A stretch of 18,508 bases of DNA, taken from the NCBI GenBank assembly GCA_964391765.1, contig CAYMNG010000052.1, positions 1-18,508 of the forward strand, written 5' to 3'. Source of the stretch: UBA10649 sp964391765. GTDB lineage: Bacteria; Actinomycetota; Actinomycetes; S36-B12. The notes under the pieces are model-generated. The model had not been told where the DNA came from and did no database searches. It saw only the letters and a program-made list of their open reading frames with translations. The position numbers were made by a program, and so were the translations under genes. Positions 1-5,643 of the stretch are shown here, in pieces; position 1 is the first letter of the stretch, and every line of letters begins with the position of its first letter.

Positions 1-243
1 GAACAGATAGACCAGCGCGGCGACGACTCCGGCGATGCCGACGAGCCCGAGGGTCAGCGACGGCACCAATCCGCTCAGCGCGGCGAGCCCGGTGAGCGCG
101 AGCCACAGTGCCTTCGTCTGCCGGCCGACGGCGGGGAACGCCGCGGCCGGCCGACGAAGGCAGTCGACGAACGCGTACACCTTGACCACGGCCGTGATCA
201 GCCACAGTGCGAGGACGACGATGCCGGTGACGGAGTCGAACAC
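1..243 (-). CDS. DUF2516 family membrane protein (partial)
   Basis: This is the N-terminal 81 residues of a small membrane protein whose 3' end lies beyond the left window edge. An in-frame TAG lies four codons before the GTG at 243, so that start is well constrained. The product has a hydrophobic segment at about residues 5-25, a short charged loop with Cys and two Arg, a second segment at about 44-62, and the beginning of another at about 66-81. This topology and the position directly after an HTH gene and an HBHA-like gene match the DUF2516 protein of mycobacteria (Rv0474-Rv0475-Rv0476 order, from memory). The family has no established biochemical function. A 32-bp gap separates it from the upstream repeat-protein gene, so co-transcription is likely. 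Confidence 0.75.
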   Translation of the reverse strand, partial: MFDSVTGIVVLALWLITAVVKVYAFVDCLRRPAAAFPAVGRQTKALWLALTGLAALSGLVPSLTLGLVGIAGVVAALVYLF

Positions 244-275
244 CGCGCCACGCTAACGCACGGCGGACACCGGGG

Positions 276-776
276 TCAGGCGGCCGGCTTGGGTCCGGCG
301 CCGACGGCCTCGCGTACGAGCGCCACGGTGTGCGCGACGTTGCTCTTGACCGTGTTCGTCGTCTCCACGGCCAGGCCCTTGACGTGCGCCTGAACGGCCG
401 GCAGATCGACCTTCGGCAGGTCAATCTTCGGCAGGTCGACCTTCGGCAGGTCGAACTTGGGCAGGTCGACCTTCGGCAGGTCGAACTTGGGCAGGTCGAA
501 CTTGCGGATGTCGATCCGCGACAGGTCCACCTTGGACAGGTCGACCTTCGGCAGGCCGAACGTGGTGTGGGCCGTCTGCGCGGCCTTGGCCGTGGTCGCC
601 TTCGCCGTCTCGGTCGCCTTGGCGGTGGTCGCCTTCGCGGTCTGGGTCGCCTTGGCCGTGGTCGCCTTCGCCGTCTCGGTCGCCTTGGCCGTGGTCTTCT
701 TGGCGGCGGTCGCGGCCTTCGCGGAGGTCTTCTTCACCCGGGTGGTCGGGTGGTCGGGGGTCGTCTCGGTGCTCAT
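276..776 (-). CDS. HBHA-like Lys/Ala/Thr-rich repeat protein
   Basis: A 166-residue low-complexity protein in the locus occupied by heparin-binding hemagglutinin (hbhA) in mycobacteria. It has three parts. Residues 13-70 are rich in Lys, Ala and Thr and contain three near-identical 11-residue units (32-64). Residues 75-124 are ten 5-residue units of the form [LI]-[PSR]-[KR]-[VFI]-D. Residues 125-166 form a plain tail ending in KPAA. There is no signal peptide or membrane segment. True HBHA carries its Lys-Pro-Ala repeats at the C-terminus, whereas here the basic block is N-terminal, so a shared function such as binding of polyanions or surface glycans is only inferred. The basic, 11-periodic segment could form an amphipathic helix or bind nucleic acid. 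The start ATG follows GGAAGGAA and lies one base after the stop of the HTH gene, so translation is probably coupled. Confidence 0.7.
   Translation of the reverse strand: MSTETTPDHPTTRVKKTSAKAATAAKKTTAKATETAKATTAKATQTAKATTAKATETAKATTAKAAQTAHTTFGLPKVDLSKVDLSRIDIRKFDLPKFDLPKVDLPKFDLPKVDLPKIDLPKVDLPAVQAHVKGLAVETTNTVKSNVAHTVALVREAVGAGPKPAA
405..554 (-). repeat. 15-bp tandem repeats (5-residue units), about 10 copies
   Basis: Ten consecutive in-frame 15-bp units encode the pentapeptide pattern [LI]-[PSR]-[KR]-[VFI]-D inside the HBHA-like gene (residues 75-124). The later units are the most uniform (LPKVD, LPKFD, LPKID), while the first three or four are diverged (LSKVD, LSRID, IRKFD). This gradient suggests that copies expanded from the C-terminal side. 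Confidence 0.9.
585..683 (-). repeat. 33-bp tandem repeats (11-residue units), 3 copies
   Basis: Three in-frame 33-bp units encode an 11-residue motif ending in AKATTAK (residues 32-42, 43-53 and 54-64). They differ only at one Glu/Gln position. A partial fourth unit follows at residues 65-70, and a degenerate lead-in precedes them. Confidence 0.9.
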
Positions 777-777
777 G

Positions 778-1158
778 TCATTCCTTCCGGTCTGCGTGGT
801 CGGGTTCGGCCTGGGCGGCCGAGTTCTCGGCCTGAAAGGCCTGGTAGATCTGCAGCAGCGTCGCCCGCTGCCGCTCGGTCAGGGTCGGGTCGGCGGCGAT
901 CGCCGCCGTCACCGTCGCGTCGCCGCTGCGCTCGTCGAGGATCCCGGCGCGCACGTACAGCGACTCCGCCGAGATCCGTAGGCCGGACGCGATCCGACCG
1001 AGGATCTCGGCGCTGGGCCGGCGCAGCCCGCGCTCCACCTGACTGAGGTACGGATTCGACACATCGGCCGCCTTGGCCAACTGTCGCAACGACATCTGCG
1101 CCTGGTCCCGCTGCTGGCGGATGAACTCCCCCAGCCCGACGACGTCGATCCGTGCCAT
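778..1158 (-). CDS. XRE-family HTH transcriptional regulator
   Basis: A 126-residue DNA-binding protein with an N-terminal Cro/CI-type helix-turn-helix at about residues 10-66. The recognition region has the usual Ser-Asn-x-Tyr-Leu-Ser-Gln-x-Glu-x-Gly arrangement followed by PSAEILGRIA. The remaining 60 residues include a helix-rich segment around LTERQRATLLQIYQAF and a charged tail. The open frame extends upstream to 1446, but the ATG at 1158 is chosen because protein homology begins there and a promoter lies just upstream; the longer version would run through that promoter. It heads the operon with the HBHA-like and DUF2516 genes, as Rv0474 does in mycobacteria. The 12-bp palindrome overlapping its promoter suggests autoregulation (inference). 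Confidence 0.88.
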   Translation of the reverse strand: MARIDVVGLGEFIRQQRDQAQMSLRQLAKAADVSNPYLSQVERGLRRPSAEILGRIASGLRISAESLYVRAGILDERSGDATVTAAIAADPTLTERQRATLLQIYQAFQAENSAAQAEPDHADRKE

Positions 1159-1164
1159 GCCGCC

Positions 1165-1193
1165 AGTATGACCCACGATGCTTGCAATTGCAA
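1165..1193 (-). promoter_or_regulatory. Probable leaderless promoter of the XRE gene
   Basis: Read on the minus strand, TTGCAA (1193-1188) and CATACT (1170-1165) are separated by 17 bp and resemble -35 and -10 boxes. The -10 box ends 6 bp before the ATG at 1158, and there is no Shine-Dalgarno sequence. This is the geometry of a leaderless transcript that begins at or next to the start codon, common in actinobacteria. The start point is inferred. Confidence 0.5.
1182..1193. promoter_or_regulatory. 12-bp perfect palindrome, candidate operator
   Basis: TTGCAATTGCAA is a perfect inverted repeat in an AT-rich island of an otherwise GC-rich region. It overlaps the proposed -35 box of the XRE gene and lies in the divergent gap to dtd. 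It is a good candidate site for the adjacent XRE regulator, although no binding evidence exists here. Confidence 0.5.
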
Positions 1194-1266
1194 ACGCGCT
1201 GCTAGCGCACCCGGGGAGTGGCACCGGCTCATAGGGATGCCGAACACGGCCTGGCAGGCTTCGACG

Positions 1267-1728
1267 ATGCGCGCAGTGGTGCAGCGATGCCGTGGGGCAC
1301 ACGTATCGGTCGCCGGCGAGGTGGTCGGCGGCTTCGACGGTCCCGGTCTGGCGATCCTGGTCGGGGTGACCCACGAGGACTCCCCGGCGATCGCCGCACG
1401 CCTCGCGGACAAGGCCTACGACCTGCGCGTCTTCGGGCCCGAGCACGCATCGTCGGGCGATCCGGCACCGCGCGAGGTCTCAGCCGCCGACCTGCGATTG
1501 CCGGTCCTCGTCGTCAGCCAGTTCACCTTGTACGCCGACACCCGCAAGGGCCGACGCCCGACCTGGGACGCGGCCGCCCCCGGCCATGTCGCCGAGCCGT
1601 TGATCGACGCGTTCGTCGCCCACCTGCGCGATCGCGGCGTGCCGACGTCGACCGGCCGGTTCGGCGCCGACATGCAGGTCCACCTCGTCAACGACGGTCC
1701 GATGACGATCCTGCTCGAGGTGCCCTGA
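1267..1728 (+). CDS. dtd: D-aminoacyl-tRNA deacylase
   Basis: A 153-residue cytosolic enzyme that hydrolyses D-amino acids (and glycine mischarged on tRNA-Ala) from tRNA, a chirality proofreading step in translation. The two family signatures are present: SQFTLY at residues 84-89, with the conserved Thr87, and the Gly-cisPro loop NDGPMT at 142-147. The variable residue of that loop is Met here rather than the more common Val or Phe. The length matches the usual 145-153. The open frame extends upstream to 1168, but MRAVVQR is the family's N-terminus, so the ATG at 1267 is chosen. The gene stands alone on the plus strand between two minus-strand operons. Its 3' end is partly duplicated immediately downstream. 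Confidence 0.95.
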   Translation: MRAVVQRCRGAHVSVAGEVVGGFDGPGLAILVGVTHEDSPAIAARLADKAYDLRVFGPEHASSGDPAPREVSAADLRLPVLVVSQFTLYADTRKGRRPTWDAAAPGHVAEPLIDAFVAHLRDRGVPTSTGRFGADMQVHLVNDGPMTILLEVP

Positions 1729-1763
1729 CCAGGGTGCCCTGCTCGAGGCGCCCTGACCGGGGC
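1711..1763 (+). repeat. 28-bp-period tandem duplication across the dtd stop codon
   Basis: The segment at 1711-1730, holding the last codons of dtd with their TGA, recurs at 1739-1758 with 19 of 20 bases identical. Similarity continues less exactly for about five more bases on each side. Both copies encode Leu-Leu-Glu-x-Pro-stop in their own frame, so the second is an untranslated echo of the gene end. Confidence 0.8.
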
Positions 1764-1780
1764 CGACACCCGGGTCAGGG
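1751..1780. terminator. Possible bidirectional hairpin terminator, dtd / ygfZ
   Basis: CCCTGACC at 1751-1758 pairs with GGTCAGGG at 1773-1780, and three more G-C pairs inside are possible if one base is bulged. The stem lies between two convergent genes and includes the ygfZ-like stop codon. There is no U-tract, as is usual in GC-rich actinobacteria. Confidence 0.45.
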
Positions 1781-2821
1781 CTCGACGACGACCTGCGCAC
1801 TCGCGGCGACGCGCCCGCCGGCCGCGGTCCGCACCTGCGCCGGCGCGTCGACCGGCGTCGACCGCTTGACGACCGCCGTCGCGATCGGACCGAGCTCGTG
1901 GTGCCACGCGGCGGTGCCCACCCAGCCGGCCGGACGATCATCGACGAGCACCTCGTCGCCGTGCGCGGGCAGGATCTCGTCGCTGCCGTCGAGGTGCAGC
2001 AGCACGAGTCGGCGCGGCGGTCGGCCCAGGTTGTGCACCCGGGCCACCGTCTCCTGGCCGCGGTAGCACCCCTTGGCCAGGTGGACGGCCGACCCGATCC
2101 ACCCCACCTCGTGCGGCAGCGTCCGATGGTCGGTCTCGGCCCCCAGCCGCGGCACCGCGGCCGCGACCCGCAATGCCTCCAGCGCCCAGGTGCCGGCCGG
2201 ATCCGCCTCGCCCAGCCACGCGGTCAGGTCCGCCCGCGGCACGACGACCTCCCGTCCGGGGAACCACGCCGGCCGGTGGGGGACGTAGCGACTCGCGTCG
2301 CCACCGGCGGAGCGGCCCGCGTCGACCACGCCTGTTCCGGCGAAGTCCGCCGGCACCAGCCAGGTCGGGCGGTCGCCGGCCGGCTCGACCCGGGTGTCGA
2401 ACGCCACGGCGAACTCGGCGGATCGGGCGGCGACCTCGACGCGCAGCAGGAACCGCATCGACTCCAGGTACGCGACCAGACCCGCGGCGGTGCCCGGCTG
2501 CCCGATCAGCCACGTCGTCTCCGAGTCGTCGACGACGTGCAGTTCGTGCTCGACGTGCCCATGCGGTCCCAGGACGAGCGTGAGCGCGCTGTCCCCCGGT
2601 CCCAGGTCGGCCAGGTAGGCCGTCGTGAGGTCATGCAGCCACGTCAGCCGATCGGGACCGCGAACCGTGACGACCGCGCGGTTCGACAGGTCGACCCGGC
2701 CTTCGCCGTCGGTCAGCGAACGCTGCTCGCGCAACGGATCCCCGAAATGCCAGGGGACGACCGGATCGATGTACCCCGGCGGTGGTGGCACGGCGGCACC
2801 GGCTGCGAACCCCGAGGTCAC
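1775..2821 (-). CDS. ygfZ: YgfZ/GcvT-type folate-binding protein
   Basis: A 348-residue protein of the YgfZ family, related to the T-protein of glycine cleavage. Family members bind tetrahydrofolate and support synthesis or repair of certain iron-sulfur enzymes, including tRNA methylthiolation in E. coli. The diagnostic K-G-C-Y-x-G-Q-E motif is at residues 250-257 with the key Cys252, followed by the ARVHNLGRPPR segment typical of actinobacterial members. The N-terminal half resembles the folate-binding fold (RVDLSNRAVVTVRGPDRLTWLHDLTT). The frame is open to 2959, but the GTG at 2821 overlaps the upstream Fur stop codon as GTGA and fits the family start. It is the last gene of the operon. Linkage to a Fur protein and a haem protein fits a metal/oxidative-stress setting (inference). 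Confidence 0.9.
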   Translation of the reverse strand: MTSGFAAGAAVPPPPGYIDPVVPWHFGDPLREQRSLTDGEGRVDLSNRAVVTVRGPDRLTWLHDLTTAYLADLGPGDSALTLVLGPHGHVEHELHVVDDSETTWLIGQPGTAAGLVAYLESMRFLLRVEVAARSAEFAVAFDTRVEPAGDRPTWLVPADFAGTGVVDAGRSAGGDASRYVPHRPAWFPGREVVVPRADLTAWLGEADPAGTWALEALRVAAAVPRLGAETDHRTLPHEVGWIGSAVHLAKGCYRGQETVARVHNLGRPPRRLVLLHLDGSDEILPAHGDEVLVDDRPAGWVGTAAWHHELGPIATAVVKRSTPVDAPAQVRTAAGGRVAASAQVVVEP

Positions 2822-3240
2822 CGCGACCCCTCGGTGCACGACCGGCACTGACCCTGCACCGCGACATGGGTCACGTCGGCGCGGAAGCCGTAGTCGGTCG
2901 CCAGGACGTCGATCAACCCCCGTGCGACGTGGGCAGGAACGCTCGTCACCGCGCCACACGACGCGCAGACCAGGTGGATGTGCGGATCGTCGTCGACCGA
3001 GTGGTACGTCGGTGCGCCGTGCCCGATGTGCGCGTGGGTCACCAGGCCGACGTTCTCGAGAACCTCCAGCGCCCGGTACACCGTCGACAGGTTCACCCCC
3101 GCGGCCGTTCGCTGGACCTGCGCGAGGATCTCCTCGGGAGTGCCGTGCCGCAACTGCTCGACCGCCTCCAGGACGAGTTGCCGCTGCGGGGTGACGCGGT
3201 ACCGGCTGTCGCGCAGCCGCGACTCCCAGCCCGCGCTCAC
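2818..3240 (-). CDS. Fur-family metalloregulator, probably Nur-like (nickel)
   Basis: A 140-residue Fur-family repressor. The N-terminal winged helix (about residues 5-75) contains YRVTPQRQLVLEAV and the recognition helix NLSTVYRALEVLENVGLV. The C-terminal half carries two Cys pairs for structural zinc (C92/C95 and C132/C135). Potential sensing ligands are His32, His69, His71, His87, His89 and His125. Their spacing closely follows the nickel- and M-site histidines I recall for Streptomyces Nur (33, 70, 72, 88, 90, 126, offset by one); the residue corresponding to Nur His86 is Asp85 here. Nur controls nickel uptake and superoxide dismutase genes. The GTG at 3240 overlaps the nitrobindin stop codon as GTGA and sets the start; an upstream ATG at 3321 would overlap nitrobindin extensively. 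Zur or PerR-like specificity is not excluded. Confidence 0.85.
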   Translation of the reverse strand: MSAGWESRLRDSRYRVTPQRQLVLEAVEQLRHGTPEEILAQVQRTAAGVNLSTVYRALEVLENVGLVTHAHIGHGAPTYHSVDDDPHIHLVCASCGAVTSVPAHVARGLIDVLATDYGFRADVTHVAVQGQCRSCTEGSR

Positions 3241-3779
3241 TGCCGATCGCCCGCCGGGTGCAGCTTGATCGCCAGGTGGTTGCTCATCGGTTGGCCCACC
3301 GCCGCCATGTCGAACGTCCACAGCAGGTTGCCGTCGACCAGGCCGTACATCCGCTCACCGCCGGCGTACTCCTTCGCCGAATCCGTCCGCGCCACGACGT
3401 CGGTCCGCAGTACGGCTCGCGCTCCGGTGATGCGCGCGTCGACGATTCCGGTGACCTCCAAGGATCCGACCCACACCTCGCTGTAGCCGGTCGGGTGCGC
3501 GAGCAGCACCTCGATCCCGTTGTCCGGTCGCGGGCGCCAGAAGCCGGACTCCGTCCCCAGCGGGCGCACGCGATCGCCGTCGTCGTCGAGCAGCCAGGTC
3601 CGGGACAGGTACGACAGGAAGGGCCGCCCATCGGTCGCGAAGACGGCCTCCTGGGCGAACACGAACGGTTCGACGGTCGGGTAGCGCCCCTCGCCGACGC
3701 CGACCCAGGTGCCGATCAACCAGGACAGCGGCCGCAGCGCCTCGGGCACCTCGACCGCGGACCCGTCCGCGGCGATCAT
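3237..3779 (-). CDS. Nitrobindin-family haem protein (FABP-like beta-barrel)
   Basis: A 180-residue protein of the nitrobindin/THAP4-like family: a lipocalin-like beta-barrel that binds ferric haem b and, in studied members, isomerises peroxynitrite to nitrate. The N-terminal signature G-T-W-x-G-x-G-x-G-x-Y-P is at residues 23-34. The C-terminal segment around 163-177 holds His168 (SNHLAIKL), the expected proximal haem ligand. There is no signal peptide, so it should be cytosolic. The ATG at 3779 shares its A with the TGA of the upstream 33-residue ORF, which points to translational coupling. The following Fur gene overlaps its stop. Mycobacterial Rv0813c is the comparable protein. Confidence 0.9.
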   Translation of the reverse strand: MIAADGSAVEVPEALRPLSWLIGTWVGVGEGRYPTVEPFVFAQEAVFATDGRPFLSYLSRTWLLDDDGDRVRPLGTESGFWRPRPDNGIEVLLAHPTGYSEVWVGSLEVTGIVDARITGARAVLRTDVVARTDSAKEYAGGERMYGLVDGNLLWTFDMAAVGQPMSNHLAIKLHPAGDRQ

Positions 3780-3880
3780 CAGCTGCGACTGCTGAACAAC
3801 TTGAACACGACCATGAACGCCACCCAGCCGACCGCAGCCATCGCGGCGACCAGCAACCCGGTGAAGACGACCTCGATCAT
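3779..3880 (-). CDS. 33-residue single-pass membrane peptide
   Basis: A short ORF from ATG 3880 to TGA 3779-3781. The product starts Met-Ile-Glu, then has about 22 hydrophobic residues (roughly 4-26) and a basic, polar end (KLFSSRS). This is a single transmembrane helix with a short cytosolic tail if the N-terminus is outside. It begins 10 bp after the hydrolase stop and its stop shares one base with the nitrobindin start, so it fits between the two genes without wasted sequence. I do not recognise a named family. Alternatively the stretch is only a spacer, but the well-formed helix and the tight coupling argue for a gene. Confidence 0.6.
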   Translation of the reverse strand: MIEVVFTGLLVAAMAAVGWVAFMVVFKLFSSRS

Positions 3881-3890
3881 GATCGCCAGG

Positions 3891-4742
3891 CTAGTGCACC
3901 GGTCCGGACCCGCACGCAGCGTCGTCGCACGCAGCGTCGTCGCACGCAGCGTCGTCGCCGGCCGTCGCCTCGACCGCCCAGGCGCCGATCCGATCGACGA
4001 GGGTCGGTCCGACCGCCGCCTCGGCGTGTCCCAGACCGCGCTCGATCCACACGTCGACCCGCACGCCGGCGGAACCGGCGGCCCGTTCCAGCGACCGCGC
4101 GTGCTCGACGGGGAAGTACCGGTCGACGTCGCCGTGGATGACCAGCAGCGGAACCCGCAGCGCGTTGGCCGCGTCGACGGGGGCGACGGGCGCCGGGTCG
4201 GGCCACCCGACACCGCTCACGCGGGTGCCGCGCACCCGCAGCACGAGTCGGCCGGTGCGGGTGAGGACCAGTCGATGCACCCACCGGGTCATCGACGTCC
4301 CGCGGTAGTACCAGAACGCGGGCGCGCTGACCGCGACGACCGCGTCGACGGCGCCCGCGCCGATCGCGGCCTGCCGGACGACGACGGCGCCGCCGAGGGA
4401 GAACCCGACGGGGACGACGCGTCGATACCCCAACTCGCGCGCCCACGCGACCGCGGCGTCGACGTCGTGGACCTCCGCGTCGCCGACGGTGGACGCGCCG
4501 CCGGAACGCCCGTGACCGCGCAGGTCGATCGCAACGACTCCGCCGAAGGCCCGCAGCCGCTCGATGATCCGCATCACCCGGACCTCGTGTTGGGTCGCGG
4601 TGAACCCGTGCACGACGATCAGCGCCAGGCCCCGCGCCGTCGCGCCGCCCGCCGCCGGACGGTGCGTCGCAGCGATGCGCACGCCGTCCGCGGTGACCAG
4701 CGTGCGGTTCTGCTCCTCGGCGCTCGTGCTCACGGTCGTCAT
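3891..4742 (-). CDS. Alpha/beta hydrolase (serine aminopeptidase/lipase-like)
   Basis: A 283-residue alpha/beta-hydrolase-fold protein. The expected catalytic triad is visible: nucleophile Ser115 in GFSLGG, acid Asp207 in HGDVD, and His239 in GLGHAE. The oxyanion region is HGFTAT at 45-50, and AIDLRGHGRSGG lies at 71-82. It resembles the Hydrolase_4 / serine aminopeptidase S33 group, which includes monoacylglycerol lipases and esterases; the substrate cannot be predicted. The ATG at 4742 is chosen because upstream residues in the open frame look like noncoding translation. The last 20 residues contain three DDAAC units that have no place in the fold. It heads the minus-strand operon and diverges from glnR across 55 bp. 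Confidence 0.85.
   Translation of the reverse strand: MTTVSTSAEEQNRTLVTADGVRIAATHRPAAGGATARGLALIVVHGFTATQHEVRVMRIIERLRAFGGVVAIDLRGHGRSGGASTVGDAEVHDVDAAVAWARELGYRRVVPVGFSLGGAVVVRQAAIGAGAVDAVVAVSAPAFWYYRGTSMTRWVHRLVLTRTGRLVLRVRGTRVSGVGWPDPAPVAPVDAANALRVPLLVIHGDVDRYFPVEHARSLERAAGSAGVRVDVWIERGLGHAEAAVGPTLVDRIGAWAVEATAGDDAACDDAACDDAACGSGPVH
3911..3955 (-). repeat. Three exact 15-bp tandem repeats at the hydrolase C-terminus
   Basis: Three identical copies of CGCACGCAGCGTCGT lie at 3911-3925, 3926-3940 and 3941-3955. They encode Asp-Asp-Ala-Ala-Cys three times (residues 263-277). The absence of any base difference suggests a recent, possibly length-variable expansion. Confidence 0.95.
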
Positions 4743-4769
4743 TGTGCAAGTCGGGGCGTGCCGTAGCCT
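4742..4769 (+). promoter_or_regulatory. Weak promoter candidate for glnR
   Basis: TTGTGC (4742-4747) and TAGCCT (4764-4769) are 16 bp apart. The resulting transcript would have a leader of roughly 20-25 bases carrying the strong AAGGGAGG ribosome site at 4784-4791. The -35 element overlaps the start codon of the divergent hydrolase. No clear GlnR box was seen. Confidence 0.3.
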
Positions 4770-4797
4770 GGGGTGGTTCGGCGAAGGGAGGCGGCCG

Positions 4798-5643
4798 GTG
4801 CGCCTGACCGTCCTCACGCGCGCGCTCGAGCCGGCCGCCGAGGTCCTTCCCGCCCTCGCCCTGCTTCCCCATCGGGTACGCACGATGCCGGCGGAGCCGA
4901 CCGCGCTGCTCACCGCTCCGGCGTGCGACGTCCTCATCGTCGACGCCCGACGCGACCTGCCGGCCACCCGCGGCCTGACGCGACTGCTGCGCCAGACCGG
5001 CGTCGGGGTCCCGCTGCTGCTCGTCACGACCGAGGGCGGGCTGATCGCTGTCCAGGCGGACTGGGGAATGGACGACGTCCTCCTCGACACCGCGTCCCCC
5101 GCCGAGGTCGACGCGCGCCTGCGCATCGCCGTCGACCGACTCGCCGCGGCGGCCGGTCCGGTGGAGTCCGTGCCGGAGACGATTCATCGCGGCGAACTGC
5201 ACATCGACGAGGCCTCCTACACCGCACGCGTACGCGGTCGGGTCCTGGACCTGACGTTCACGGAGTTCGAACTGCTGAAGTTCCTCGCCCAGCACCCCGG
5301 CCGGGTGTTCACCCGGGACGCACTGCTGCAGGACGTCTGGGGGTACGACTACTTCGGCGGGACGCGTACGGTCGACGTCCACATCCGCCGGCTGCGGGCC
5401 AAGCTCGGTCCCGAGCACGACCGGCTGATCGGGACGGTCCGCAACGTCGGTTACCGCTTCGTCCCCGAACCGGCCGACCCCGCCACCCGGGCGACCCTCG
5501 GCGAGCACCGCGAGGACGAGGGCCACCGCGAGGACGGGGGCCACCGCGAGGACGGCGAGCACCGCGAGGACGGCGAGCACCGCGGGCACGCGAGCGCCGA
5601 CCCGGCCCGCACGACCGGCTCGTTCGCCGCGCGCCGGCCATGA
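4798..5643 (+). CDS. glnR: GlnR-type nitrogen response regulator
   Basis: A 281-residue OmpR/PhoB-type regulator that closely resembles actinobacterial GlnR, the global regulator of nitrogen assimilation genes such as glnA, amtB and nir. Residues 1-115 form the receiver-like domain, with Asp49 at the position of GlnR Asp50, which in GlnR acts without classical phosphorylation. Residues 130-222 form the winged helix, including LTFTEFELLKFLAQHPGRVF and WGYDYFGGTRTVDVHIRRLR. The GTG at 4798 has an excellent AAGGGAGG six bases upstream; in-frame upstream sequence is intergenic or lies opposite the hydrolase. After residue 235 there is an unusual tail of five His-Arg-Glu-Asp-type units. No histidine kinase gene is nearby, consistent with an orphan regulator. 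The TGA overlaps the ATG of mshD (ATGA). Confidence 0.92.
   Translation: MRLTVLTRALEPAAEVLPALALLPHRVRTMPAEPTALLTAPACDVLIVDARRDLPATRGLTRLLRQTGVGVPLLLVTTEGGLIAVQADWGMDDVLLDTASPAEVDARLRIAVDRLAAAAGPVESVPETIHRGELHIDEASYTARVRGRVLDLTFTEFELLKFLAQHPGRVFTRDALLQDVWGYDYFGGTRTVDVHIRRLRAKLGPEHDRLIGTVRNVGYRFVPEPADPATRATLGEHREDEGHREDGGHREDGEHREDGEHRGHASADPARTTGSFAARRP
5503..5592 (+). repeat. Five 18-bp tandem repeats in the glnR tail
   Basis: Five in-frame 18-bp units encode EHREDE, GHREDG, GHREDG, EHREDG and EHRGHA (residues 236-265). The core CACCGCGAGGAC is identical in the first four and changed in the fifth. They form a charged, histidine-bearing extension beyond the DNA-binding domain. Confidence 0.92.

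Noticed and set aside
405..683. Regularly spaced repeats resembling a CRISPR array
   Set aside because: The units are directly adjacent, in frame and encode a periodic peptide; there are no unique spacers and no cas genes.
330..1046. Long plus-strand open frames (also 457-981) opposite the HBHA-like gene
   Set aside because: They are antisense images of the 15-bp and 33-bp repeats, with monotonous composition, and cross into the XRE gene. The minus-strand genes have ribosome sites and recognisable domains.
1159..1446. N-terminal extension of the XRE protein to 1446
   Set aside because: The extra 96 residues have no regulator-like content, overlap dtd on the other strand and would cross the proposed promoter.
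3877..5589. 570-residue minus-strand open frame across glnR and the hydrolase
   Set aside because: It opposes glnR and lies in another frame of the hydrolase; its Arg/Pro-rich content is typical of GC-rich shadow frames.
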